From Bacteroides acidifaciens (GTDB lineage: Bacteria > Bacteroidota > Bacteroidia > Bacteroidales > Bacteroidaceae): a stretch of DNA of 64,000 nt. The translations under genes were made by a program, and so were the position numbers. A model generated the notes under the pieces. That model worked only from the letters and a program-made list of their open reading frames with translations, had not been told where the DNA came from and did no database searches. Location: the NCBI RefSeq assembly GCF_903181435.1, contig NZ_CAEUHO010000004.1, positions 1,322,723-1,386,722 on the forward strand. Direction: 5' to 3'. This document shows positions 53,600 through 63,800 of the stretch, piece after piece (position 1 is the stretch's first letter; each line of letters begins with the position of its first letter).

Positions 53600-56002
53600 A
53601 TGAAAAAAGTATTTGTCTGGATAGCTTTCAGCCTTTGGTCGGTAATGACAATCTTTGCCGGTGAGAAAGCCTATCTCTTTTCTTATTTTATCAATGGCAG
53701 TAAAGACGGGTTGCATTTGGCATACAGTTACGATGGTCTGAACTGGCTGCCTCTGAATGGCGGACGCTCTTATCTGACGCCCTCTGTCGGTAAAGATAAA
53801 TTAATGCGTGACCCAAGCATTTGCCAGTCTCCGAACGGAACATTCCACATGGTATGGACTTCCAGTTGGACAGACCGGATTATCGGATATGCCTCTTCCC
53901 GCGACCTGATTCACTGGAGTGAGCAACAAGCCATTCCGGTGATGATGCACGAGCCGGAAGCCCATAATTGTTGGGCGCCCGAACTGTTTTATGACGAGCC
54001 TTCGCAGACTTACTATATCTTTTGGGCTACCACCATCCCCGGCCGTCATAAGGAAGTGCCGACCAGCGAAAGTGAAAAGGGGCTGAATCATCGCATTTAT
54101 TACGTAACGACGAAAGACTTCCGCACTTTCTCAAAGACAAAGATGTTCTTCAACCCAGATTTCAGCGTAATTGACGCTGCCATTGTGAAAGACCCGAAGC
54201 ATGAAGACTTGATAATGGTGGTGAAGAACGAAAATTCCAATCCGCCGGAAAAGAATCTGCGTGTCACACGTACGAAGAAGATAGCGAAAGGATTCCCTAC
54301 CAAAGTATCTGCACCCATTACAGGAAAATACTGGGCGGAAGGCCCGGCTCCTCTTTTTGTAGGTGATACGCTCTATGTCTATTTCGATAAATACCGTGAC
54401 CACCGTTATGGCGCTGTCCGTTCGCTGGATTACGGCGAAACGTGGGAAGATGTTTCCGAACAGGTTTCCTTTCCGCGGGGTATCCGCCACGGAACAGCTT
54501 TTGCTGTCGATATTTCCGTAGTGGAAGCGCTGAAATCCAACCGCAACTACAACCCTTTGATTCCCGATAATGTGGCAGACCCTTCCGTAGCCAAGTTCGG
54601 TGATACGTATTATCTATATGGAACGACCGATTTGGATTACGGTCTGAACCGTGCCGGAACACCTGTCGTATGGAAATCGAAGGACTTTGTGAACTGGAGC
54701 TTTGAAGGCTCTCATATTAGCGGATTCGACTGGTCGAAGGAATATGAATATACGAATGATAAAGGCGAAAAGAAGAAAGGATATTTCCGTTACTGGGCTC
54801 CCGGAAGAGTGATTGAACAGGACGGCAAATATTATCTGTACACTACATTCGTGAAGCCGGACGAGAAAATGGGGACATATGTGCTCGTGGCAGACCGCCC
54901 GGACGGTCCTTTCCGCTTTGCCGACGGTAAGGGGCTTTTTGCTCCCGGAAAGGGCTTCTTGGCTGACAGTAAGGGACTCTTAGCTCCCGGAGAAGGCGGT
55001 ATCGACAGCCCGGCTCTCATTGATGATATTGACGGAGAACCTTTTATTGACGATGACGGTACAGGATATATTTACTGGCGTCGCCGGAATGCGGCACGCC
55101 TTTCTGCGGACAGGCTTCATTTGGAAGGTGAGCCGGTGTCACTGAAAACACCCCGTCAGGGATATTCCGAAGGCCCTGTTCTGTTCAAGCGCAAAGGCAT
55201 CTATTACTATATTTATACGTTGAGCGGACATCAGAATTATGCAAATGCCTATATGATGAGCCGTGAATCCCCCCTTACCGGCTTCGTAAAGCCGGAAGGC
55301 AATGACATCTTTTTATTTTCCTCTCCCGAGAACCAGGTATGGGGGCCGGGGCACGGCAATGTATTCTATGATGAAGGAACGGATGAATATATCTTCCTCT
55401 ATCTTGAATATGGGGATGGCGGAACTACCCGCCAAGTGTATGCCAACCGTATGGAGTTTAATGACGACGGAACGATTAAGACTTTAATCCCCGATATTCG
55501 TGGTGTCGGCTATCTGGCAACTCCGCAAGAGACACGGATGAACCTCGCCTTGCAGGCTCATTTCTATGCTTCCAGCGAGAAAGCTCCCCGAACTTCCGTT
55601 GTTAATATTGAAACCCAGCCCAACCAACCTTTGCCGGATAAAGGCTCGGTGAAAAGCTATACACGTACACATACATATCAAGCAGCTTATGTAGCCGACG
55701 AATCAAATGGAACCCGCTGGATGGCTGCCGATACAGACAGCAGCCCCTATATCACGGCCGACTTGAAAGAAATCCGCAACATCAGCGAATGTCAGTTCTA
55801 CTTTACCCGCCCCACCGAAGGACATACGTGGAGACTGGAGAAATCAATGGACGGAAAGCATTGGCAAACGTGCGCCGAACAAGGAAAAGTACAGGTACGC
55901 TCTCCTCATATTGCCAACGGTATTGGTAAAGCCCGTTATCTTCGCCTTCATATCCGCAGGGGAGTTGCTGGATTGTGGGAATGGAAAATCTATGAGAAAT
56001 GA
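53600..56002 (+). CDS. Double GH43 protein with C-terminal F5/8-type binding domain
   Basis: About 800 residues, secreted (signal MKKVFVWIAFSLWSVMTIFA). The frame opens at 53555 but the promoter's -7 box overlaps that part, so ATG 53600 is the start. Two five-bladed-propeller GH43-like domains follow: the first (about 25-310) has MRDPSICQSPNG and NCWAPELFYDEP; the second (about 315-640) has VADPSVAKFGDTYYLYG, YWAPGRVIEQDGKYYLY and SEGPVLFKRKG, the usual Asp, Asp, Glu set. The last 140 residues are a discoidin-like sugar-binding domain. GH43 enzymes act on arabinans, xylans or galactans. A 14-residue segment is duplicated near residues 441-468. GH42 follows. Confidence 0.88.
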   Translation: MKKVFVWIAFSLWSVMTIFAGEKAYLFSYFINGSKDGLHLAYSYDGLNWLPLNGGRSYLTPSVGKDKLMRDPSICQSPNGTFHMVWTSSWTDRIIGYASSRDLIHWSEQQAIPVMMHEPEAHNCWAPELFYDEPSQTYYIFWATTIPGRHKEVPTSESEKGLNHRIYYVTTKDFRTFSKTKMFFNPDFSVIDAAIVKDPKHEDLIMVVKNENSNPPEKNLRVTRTKKIAKGFPTKVSAPITGKYWAEGPAPLFVGDTLYVYFDKYRDHRYGAVRSLDYGETWEDVSEQVSFPRGIRHGTAFAVDISVVEALKSNRNYNPLIPDNVADPSVAKFGDTYYLYGTTDLDYGLNRAGTPVVWKSKDFVNWSFEGSHISGFDWSKEYEYTNDKGEKKKGYFRYWAPGRVIEQDGKYYLYTTFVKPDEKMGTYVLVADRPDGPFRFADGKGLFAPGKGFLADSKGLLAPGEGGIDSPALIDDIDGEPFIDDDGTGYIYWRRRNAARLSADRLHLEGEPVSLKTPRQGYSEGPVLFKRKGIYYYIYTLSGHQNYANAYMMSRESPLTGFVKPEGNDIFLFSSPENQVWGPGHGNVFYDEGTDEYIFLYLEYGDGGTTRQVYANRMEFNDDGTIKTLIPDIRGVGYLATPQETRMNLALQAHFYASSEKAPRTSVVNIETQPNQPLPDKGSVKSYTRTHTYQAAYVADESNGTRWMAADTDSSPYITADLKEIRNISECQFYFTRPTEGHTWRLEKSMDGKHWQTCAEQGKVQVRSPHIANGIGKARYLRLHIRRGVAGLWEWKIYEK

Positions 56003-56008
56003 TGATTT

Positions 56009-56093
56009 TTAGGCACGGATTACACGGCTTACGCTGTTGCAATATGCACACATATTTAGGAAAAACCGTGAAATCCGTGTAATCCGTGCCTAA
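56009..56093. repeat. Inverted repeat with 9-bp inner period between GH43 and GH42
   Basis: TTAGGCACGGATTACACGG (56009-56027) and its exact reverse complement (56075-56093) flank 47 bases. Within each arm the word CACGGATTA/CACGGCTTA repeats every 9 bases. It starts 7 bases after the GH43 stop codon and would form a strong hairpin in the GH43-GH42 message. I recall similar words as scattered repeats in Bacteroides, unchecked. Confidence 0.85.
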
Positions 56094-56152
56094 TTCTCCA
56101 TTTATAAAACTAATATTGAACTAATAATCACACCGATAACCTCATCGAATTT

Positions 56153-58243
56153 ATGAAATATATGATAAAAAGTAAAATGCTGGCAGCTTTCTGTGCCGCT
56201 TGCTTGCTGACCCTTTCAGCCACAGCACAAACCTCTTCCTGGTTTAATGACAAGGACCTGACATTGACAGGCGTCTATTATTATCCCGAACACTGGGATG
56301 AAAGCCAATGGGAGCGTGACTTCAAGAAAATGCATGAACTGGGATTTGAGTTTACCCATTTTGCCGAGTTTGCATGGGCGCAACTGGAACCCGAAGAGGG
56401 GCGTTATGACTTTGCCTGGCTCGACAGAGCCGTAGCTTTAGCTGCCAAATATGATTTGAAAGTAATCATGTGTACTTCTACCGCCACACCGCCCGTATGG
56501 ATGAGCAGGAAATATCCCGAAATCCTACTGAAGAACGAAGACGGTACAATCCTCGACCACGGCGCCCGCCAGCACGCATCGTTTGCTTCCTCCCTGTATC
56601 GGGAATTATCTTATAAAATGATAGAAAAACTGGCACAGCATTATGGAAAAGACTCCCGTATTATCGGCTGGCAACTCGATAACGAGCCTGCCGTACAATT
56701 CGACTATAACCTGAAAGCGGAACTTGCCTTCCGTGATTTCCTTCGTGCCAAATACCATAATAACATCCGGCAATTGAATGATGCATGGGGAACGGCTTTT
56801 TGGAGCGAAGCCTATTCGTCTTTTGATGAAATAACCCTTCCCAAGCGTGTACAGATGTTTATGAATCATCATCAAATTCTAGACTACCGTCGTTTTGCAG
56901 CAACGCAGACCAATGATTTCCTGAACGAACAATGTCTATTAATCAAGAAATACGCCAAGAACCAATGGGTTACTACCAACTATATACCGAACTATGACGA
57001 AGGACATATCGGGGGTAGCCCTTCCTTTGACTTTCAGAGTTATACCCGCTATATGGTATATGGCGATAATGAAGGTATCGGTCGTCGGGGATATCGTGTC
57101 GGCAATCCGTTGCGTATCGCGTGGGCAAATGATTTCTTCCGTCCGATACAGGGAACCTACGGTGTTATGGAACTTCAGCCGGGACAAGTAAACTGGGGCG
57201 GCATTAATCCCCAACCCCTTCCGGGAGCAGTCCGCCTGTGGATGTGGAGTGTCTTTGCCGGTGGTAGTGACTTTATCTGCACCTACCGCTATCGTCAGCC
57301 TCTCTACGGCACAGAGCAATATCATTATGGAATAGTAGGCACGGACGGAGTAACGGTAACCCCCGGCGGAAGAGAATATGAAACCTTTATAAAAGAGATT
57401 CGCGAACTCCGCAAGCACTATTCTCCCCGCGAAACGAAACCTGCCGCATACATCGCACGTCGTACAGCTATTCTTTTCAACCATGAAAACTCCTGGAGCA
57501 TCGAACGGCAGAAGCAGAACCGCACATGGGATACTTTTGCACACATCGAAAAATATTACCGTACTTTAAAATCCTTCGGAGCACCTGTCGATTTTATTTC
57601 AGAAGCCAAGAATCTGTCAGATTACCCGGTCGTTATCGCCCCGGCCTATCAATTGGCTGATAAGGCATTGGTAGACAAATGGATTACATACGTGAAGAAT
57701 GGCGGAAATCTCGTCCTTACCTGTCGTACGGCACAGAAAGACCGCTACGGCCGTCTGCCGGAAGCCCCTTTCGGCTCTATGATTACCCCGCTGACCGGAA
57801 ACGAAATGAATTTCTATGACTTACTTCTTCCCGAAGACCCCGGCACTGTTGTCATGAACGGAAAGGAATATTCCTGGAACACCTGGGGAGAAATCCTGAA
57901 TCCCTCAGCCGATGCACAAGTATGGGTGACATATACCAATGAATTTTACGAAGGAAGCCCCGCAGTGACTTTCCGTAAATTGGGAAAAGGAACGATTACT
58001 TATGTCGGAGTGGACAGCCATAACGGTGCACTGGAAAAAGACCTGTTGAAGAAATTATATGCACAACTCGATATTCCGGTAATGGATTTGCCTTATGGCG
58101 TAATCCTTGAATACCGCAATGGCTTTGGAATTGTTCTGAACTATTCAGACCAGCCTTATACTTTCGACTTACCGAAAGGCAGTAAAGCATTGATAGGAAC
58201 CCCGGAAATTCCCACGGCGGGCGTATTGGTCTTTTCAATATGA
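56153..58243 (+). CDS. GH42 beta-galactosidase, secreted
   Basis: A retaining beta-galactosidase of 696 residues. The start of the barrel (GVYYYPEHWDESQWERDFKKMHELGF) is diagnostic for GH42. The acid/base is Glu178 in QLDNEPAV and the nucleophile Glu340 in VMELQPGQVNW. A trimerisation-type Rossmann domain follows (about 410-620) and a short beta C-terminal domain. Most GH42 enzymes are cytoplasmic; this one has a signal peptide (MLAAFCAACLLTLSATAQ), so it acts in the periplasm. The target is probably galactose in pectic side chains. It shares an operon with GH43. Confidence 0.93.
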   Translation: MKYMIKSKMLAAFCAACLLTLSATAQTSSWFNDKDLTLTGVYYYPEHWDESQWERDFKKMHELGFEFTHFAEFAWAQLEPEEGRYDFAWLDRAVALAAKYDLKVIMCTSTATPPVWMSRKYPEILLKNEDGTILDHGARQHASFASSLYRELSYKMIEKLAQHYGKDSRIIGWQLDNEPAVQFDYNLKAELAFRDFLRAKYHNNIRQLNDAWGTAFWSEAYSSFDEITLPKRVQMFMNHHQILDYRRFAATQTNDFLNEQCLLIKKYAKNQWVTTNYIPNYDEGHIGGSPSFDFQSYTRYMVYGDNEGIGRRGYRVGNPLRIAWANDFFRPIQGTYGVMELQPGQVNWGGINPQPLPGAVRLWMWSVFAGGSDFICTYRYRQPLYGTEQYHYGIVGTDGVTVTPGGREYETFIKEIRELRKHYSPRETKPAAYIARRTAILFNHENSWSIERQKQNRTWDTFAHIEKYYRTLKSFGAPVDFISEAKNLSDYPVVIAPAYQLADKALVDKWITYVKNGGNLVLTCRTAQKDRYGRLPEAPFGSMITPLTGNEMNFYDLLLPEDPGTVVMNGKEYSWNTWGEILNPSADAQVWVTYTNEFYEGSPAVTFRKLGKGTITYVGVDSHNGALEKDLLKKLYAQLDIPVMDLPYGVILEYRNGFGIVLNYSDQPYTFDLPKGSKALIGTPEIPTAGVLVFSI

Positions 58244-58380
58244 ATATAGAATAGCATCTAATTCTAATCTTTGAATAGTTTTTTCCGTTCGGAAATGAGT
58301 TAAATGTATTATCATTACAAACAATTGGTTGTTGCTATGCTATTCTTAGTCTATTCCTTGGCTTATCTTATTTCTTCCAA

Positions 58381-58475
58381 TAGCAGATGAATTTTCGTTC
58401 AACAATTGTTGAACGATAGCTTGATATATGTAGAACGTCCGTTCGACAACTGTTGAACGAAAATTCATTAGGCTA
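58381..58475. repeat. Array D: CGTTCAACA/TGTTGAACG palindromes, 22-bp period, in a larger hairpin
   Basis: A perfect 20-bp palindrome at 58396-58415 and a one-mismatch copy at 58440-58459 are 44 bases apart. A decayed copy (right half GTAGAACG kept) sits at 58418, the exact 22-base midpoint. The whole is framed by a 24-bp imperfect inverted repeat (58381-58404 and 58451-58475) sharing ATGAATTTTCGTTCAACA. It lies between the convergent GH42 and SusD genes. Confidence 0.88.
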
Positions 58476-58669
58476 TTAAAAACATCTTGATAGGACAAGA
58501 ATTTATTAAAAACTGCTAATAGAAGGATTAGCTATAATTGACTCATATTTGCAAGGAAATGAATTAATTCTTACGAAAATTCTATTTTGTAGGATGCTAT
58601 TGCTTTTATTAGAAATCAACAAAAGTGTTTATTAGTAATACAAACTATTGTTGATTACAAATAAAAAGA

Positions 58670-58725
58670 ATTGCCACTTATATTTCTTGAATAAGCCTTT
58701 ATATTCAAGAAGCATAAGTGGCAAT
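58670..58725 (-). terminator. Terminator of the second susC-susD operon
   Basis: Arms at 58670-58692 and 58703-58725 pair over 23 bases with two mismatches (ATTGCCACTTAT...TTCTTGAAT). The minus-strand transcript continues with a U-rich tail (TTCTTTTTATTT). It lies 22 bases after the SusD stop codon. Confidence 0.85.
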
Positions 58726-58746
58726 ATCGACAATATCTATTTAAGA

Positions 58747-60831
58747 TTAATATCCGGGATTCTGCATTGCTTTCTTTTCCTCATTGTTTAATGCAGAACC
58801 ATTTGCATTTGTAATACCGTCTAAGAATGCCTGTGGAATTGGACGATAATAATGTTTGCTTGGATTGAATTCGCCAATACCCCGGGTAGCACCGTCGTTG
58901 AATTTATGCCAGCGAGTATCCAGTGTTTTGGTACGGGCTAAATCTTCCCAACGTTGCAATTCACCGCAAAGTTCGCGGGTACGTTCGTTTAATAAGAAAC
59001 ACATCATCTTTTCGGCATTGGACGTACAACCCAATTCATTATAAATAGGAGTGTCAACTGTAGAATTATAAACGTCTGCCACGCTATTCAGTTTCATAGC
59101 TGATTTGGTTGAAGCCGTAGTCTCTGCACCTTCCATATTATTGGATTCATAGTATGTGTTTTTGTCCCAATAGATGGCACCTTCGTCAGAGTGACCGCCA
59201 CCTTTTCCTGAACAGTAAGGATTGTTCTTATAGGCTTGTCCACCGTCTACATTCTTGCTGCGGTCTTCTTGGTCTGCATAGCCGGCACGGTTGCGTAACT
59301 TATTAATCCATTCGATAGCTTTGTTATAACTAGCTTCACCTTTGCGGATATAAGCCTCGGCAACCATTAACACATCATCAGCCGAACGGGCAATGATAGC
59401 ATCGCGAGTACCAAATTGTGAAGCGATAGAAACACGGTAACCGTCACGGAATTTAGACAAAGCGACCGAACGCTTGTGTGGGATAATATTGTAATAGTTG
59501 CCGGTCTTTTCATTTTCATTTAGGTTCCAGCTATGGGATTGTCCTTTGAAATAACGTACATAAGTATATGTGTTACACATCTTTCCGTCTTTCAATACTG
59601 TATATGCCGGAGCGTTAGGATATTCTTCATATCGGCTGTCACCCGGATTGTTGACGATGTATTTTAGACCTAGCTCACCGCCTCTGAAGCGTTTGTCACC
59701 CTTGTTGACACCTGCCGGAGCATAAGGCATATCTTCTTCTGTCCATTCCGGGGCACTTTTGGTTTCGTTGGCTCCATAACAAGTGATGAATGATTTCCAG
59801 AAACGGGAATCGTTGACACGGTCGAACACTTGCATGGTATATTCTGTAGCACTGACATACGAGAACTCACGTCCGCCGGAAATGTCACGCTTACAACCAC
59901 TGAGGTCTTGATATACAGACGGATAATAAAGATGCATTTGGTTTGCAAAACGTCCCCATGTTGCTTCGTCATTAGAGAATTGGGCAGCCAGAATTACTTC
60001 GCTGACTTTTTCGTTTGCACCGTTCGGCTGCTGGTAATCCCATAATTCCACATAGTCATCGCACAATGGATGTGCGTCTACCACTTCTGAACCATACTGG
60101 ATAACTGCGTCCAAATCGGAAGATACATAATTCCCGTTCCAACTGCTATACAATTCGGAAGCACGGAACAGATGTGCTTTTGCCAGGAAATGGGCGGCTG
60201 CGTATTTATTGATACGTCCGACAGATTCTCCTTGTTCCGGCAGCAATCGGTATGCTTCTCCAAAGTCGGATATTACCTGAGTGTATATTTCCTCTTCCGA
60301 GTTGCGTGTGAAGTAAGTTTCCGCACTTGTAGAAGGTTCCAGTTTCAAGGGTACGCCACCGAATTGTTTCACCAGTTCGAAATAGGCATAAGCTCTGAGG
60401 AAATAGGCTTCTCCCAAACGGGTGTTATAGGTAGGCGAACTTGTATTGTAATACTGCGGCAAGTTCTGGAGAAGTATATTGGCGGGTTCAACCAATCCGT
60501 AATAGTTGTCCCATATCGGTTGGTTAGCAGCAGTTTCTGAAGAATTCAAGTCCTGGCTGTAATGATTCCATGCCGGTATCACATTGTTGGCATCGGTAAA
60601 TTCGTCCACTCCCATGTTATAACATTGGATTCCCCAGATATAATTGAATTTGAATTTCAACTTTTGATAAGCTCCGGTTACTAATTCATCAAGGCCTTCC
60701 TGTGTCTTGAAACGGTCGGTACTATATTGGGTCTTTAATTCTTCGTCAAGGAATGATTCGCTGCACGAAGTGAACGAACCGCTCATAACGCTGGTTAGTA
60801 TAGCTGCGAATAATACTTTATTTATTTTCAT
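58747..60831 (-). CDS. SusD/RagB-like lipoprotein (second PUL)
   Basis: Glycan-binding lipoprotein of 694 residues, longer than many SusD proteins. The lipobox is SFTSCSESFLDEELKTQYS. Family blocks are QEGLDELVTGAYQKLKFKF, WDNYYGLVEPANILLQNL, RLGEAYFLRAYAYFELVKQFGGVPL and, near the end, MMCFLLNERTRELCGELQRWEDLARTKTL. It follows susC after 24 bases and ends at a strong terminator, so the unit contains only the import pair. It would capture the glycan cut by the enzymes of the two nearby operons. Confidence 0.95.
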   Translation of the reverse strand: MKINKVLFAAILTSVMSGSFTSCSESFLDEELKTQYSTDRFKTQEGLDELVTGAYQKLKFKFNYIWGIQCYNMGVDEFTDANNVIPAWNHYSQDLNSSETAANQPIWDNYYGLVEPANILLQNLPQYYNTSSPTYNTRLGEAYFLRAYAYFELVKQFGGVPLKLEPSTSAETYFTRNSEEEIYTQVISDFGEAYRLLPEQGESVGRINKYAAAHFLAKAHLFRASELYSSWNGNYVSSDLDAVIQYGSEVVDAHPLCDDYVELWDYQQPNGANEKVSEVILAAQFSNDEATWGRFANQMHLYYPSVYQDLSGCKRDISGGREFSYVSATEYTMQVFDRVNDSRFWKSFITCYGANETKSAPEWTEEDMPYAPAGVNKGDKRFRGGELGLKYIVNNPGDSRYEEYPNAPAYTVLKDGKMCNTYTYVRYFKGQSHSWNLNENEKTGNYYNIIPHKRSVALSKFRDGYRVSIASQFGTRDAIIARSADDVLMVAEAYIRKGEASYNKAIEWINKLRNRAGYADQEDRSKNVDGGQAYKNNPYCSGKGGGHSDEGAIYWDKNTYYESNNMEGAETTASTKSAMKLNSVADVYNSTVDTPIYNELGCTSNAEKMMCFLLNERTRELCGELQRWEDLARTKTLDTRWHKFNDGATRGIGEFNPSKHYYRPIPQAFLDGITNANGSALNNEEKKAMQNPGY

Positions 60832-60855
60832 AATGTTCTTACTTTTAATTGTTTA

Positions 60856-63800
60856 TTAGAATCCGATATTGACACCAATGACAAAACTCTTTAAAGTAGT
60901 GGGTGAACCGAACGTTCTGGTATTGTTGTCATAGTTCACTAAATCGGTATCCAGAAAATCACACGCTTTATAGATATTGAATGGATTCATTGCCTGAACA
61001 TATAATTTCAGGTTATTGATACCCAGTTTGCCCAATTGTTGCGGAGTAAAGTTGTAACCTAATGAAATGTTACGCACTTTGATATACGAACCGTCCTGGT
61101 AATTCATGGCACTGTTGTAAGTATCTGCTCCTTCACCGTTAGAGCCCGGTGAGTAGTATCTTGCATTTTCATTTGTTCCTGCTACCCAGTAATCAACCTT
61201 GCGTTGCATATAGCGGCCGTCAAGTGTGACAGCACCTTGAGGTACGGTGAATCCCCAGCGTGACAGAATGAAGAAAGATAGTTCAAAGTTCTTGTAATTG
61301 AAGGTGTTGCTCCAACCGCCTGTCCAGCGAGGACGTACATAACCTACCACCTTTTTATCATCATTAGCATCTATCTTATCGTCCTTATTCAAGTCTGCCA
61401 CTTTGATTTGTCCCGGCTTACGTCCGTATTTGGCAGCTTCTTCGGCTTCTTCCGTTTTCCAGATACCGTCATATACCCAGTCATAATAAACACCGATTTC
61501 TTCTCCTACAAACCATTTGTTGTTTACATCTTCCGTTCTGCCGTTAGATAGCTGGTCAATCCGGTTTCTATCCATAGACCATGTCAGGGTTGTACTCCAT
61601 GAGAAATCTTTCAGTTGTACCGGAATTGCGTTTATTTGCAGGTCAATACCCCAACCGGATGTCTTACCTACATTCGAATAAGTGGAAACGTAACCGGTCA
61701 ATGAAGGAATAGTCATTTCCAACAGCAAATCGTTCGTCTTGGTCTTGTACGCGTCAATGCTACCGCTGAGTCGGTTGTTAAAGAAACCGTAATCAACACC
61801 GACATTGTATTGGGTCGTTCTTTCCCAGCCTAAAGTCGGGTTTGCCATTTTTGCCGGTTCTTTCTGGGATGGATCCGAAGGTACATAGCCTAATGAAGAA
61901 TCATTTTGTCCCCAGTTGTAATATAAGCCGGTGATTGCTCCCTTGGTTGCGTAGGCTTTGATAGCTGCATTACCTGTGACACCAACACCAACACGGAGTT
62001 TCAACTGATTAAGCCAACTGACATCTTTCAGGAAATCTTCCTGATCCATTCTCCATGCAATGGCTGCAGAAGGGAAGCTCGCCCATTTGTGTCCTTCGGC
62101 CAATTGCGAAGCACCGTCCCAACGCATAGATGCAGTTAATAAGTATTTGTCTTTATATCCATAGTTCATGCGAATCATATAAGATGCCATTTGAGTCTCT
62201 GTCAGACCTGTACCAAAAGAATTCAGTGTACCGGCAGAACTCATATTATACCACAGCTCATCTGCCGACGCAACATTGGTAGCTCTCATATCTCCCATTT
62301 CATAATGGTAAGCCGATGCTGATTGCATCAATGTCAACCCCAGATTATGCTGGCCTAACGTCTTGTTGTAATAGATAAGGTTATCTAATGTCCATGCACG
62401 TTTCTGTTCGTTTTTATATTGTGCGCCGTTATTACCGTCGCCATTGATACCGTCGGCTGCATTGGCAACTCCCAATGTATAGAATTGAAATTCAGGGCCG
62501 AATTGTATGCGATAGGACAAGCCTTCCAACGGCTTCCATATTTTGCCGAAGTCAATTTGTGAGTACATGCTGGCCGATGCACGGAAAGTACGACGCTGAT
62601 TGGTGTTATAATCCAGTTCGCGAATAGGATTGATGATATTGACATCACCATTCGGATAGCGGATGTATTCATTGTTTTCATCATAAGGCATTGTCCATGG
62701 AATCATGCTTCTCAATGCGCTGTAGAAATCACCGGAACCGGTTACGGATTTAGAGAAGCTATAACCGTAGTCTTGGGTAGAGTAGGAAGCGTTGATGGAA
62801 GTTCCCATCTTGAACCACTCCACCGGGTTTGAGTCAAATGAAGTCTTTAAGGTATAGCGTTCATAAGCCTGGCCGGGTTGTGTACCTTTCTGGTCCATAT
62901 AGCCGAATGAAGCATACCCTTGAAACTTATCCGAACCACCGGATGCGCTTAATGTGTGTTCATGGGTAATTCCGGTCTGCTTGCCGTGGGAAGCCCAGTC
63001 GTAAGAACCTACTTTTGAAGGGTCGTAATTACCGTTTGACCATGCCTGGTCGATATTTTTCCAGGAAGCGGCTACACTGCCGAAGGCTGCTTTATCCGCT
63101 TCGTACGTCGGAGTGGCGGATGCATAGGAGCCTGCATTGTATTTAGCTATACGGGCATAGTCCAGCCATTCGGATGCAGACATCATTTCTGTTACGTCAT
63201 GCAATGTTTCAAAGGTGACAGTACCGGAATAGTTTAAAGTAACTTTTCCTTGTTTCCCTTTTTTAGTAGTGACAAGGATGACACCGTTGGCACCACGCGA
63301 ACCATAGATTGCCGTAGCCGAAGCATCTTTTAGAATATCAATAGCTTCAATATCGGAAGGGTTGATATTCTCAATACCTCCGTTTTGAATAACCATGCCG
63401 TCAACAACATACAACGGTCCTTGTTCAGCATTGATAGAGCGTTGCCCGCGAATATTGATATTTCCCACTTCACCGGGTCGTTGGCTGGAAGTGATGTCCA
63501 CACCTGCTGTTTTTCCTTGCATTCCTTCCAAAGCATTCTTTACAGGCATTGCTTTCAGCTCTTTTTCTCCAACCCGTGCCATAGCGCCGGTCACATCGCT
63601 TTTTTTCTGAACGCCATATCCCACAACTACTACTTCATCCAACGTTTCCGAATCTTCTTGAAGGGTAATTTTGAAATTAGTATTTCCTGCGACAGAAATT
63701 TCTTGTTTCTTGTATCCTATATAAGTAACTGTTATCGTACCTTTAGCCGGTACATTAGAGAGAGTAAATTTACCATCTAAATCTGTTATAGTACCATTCG

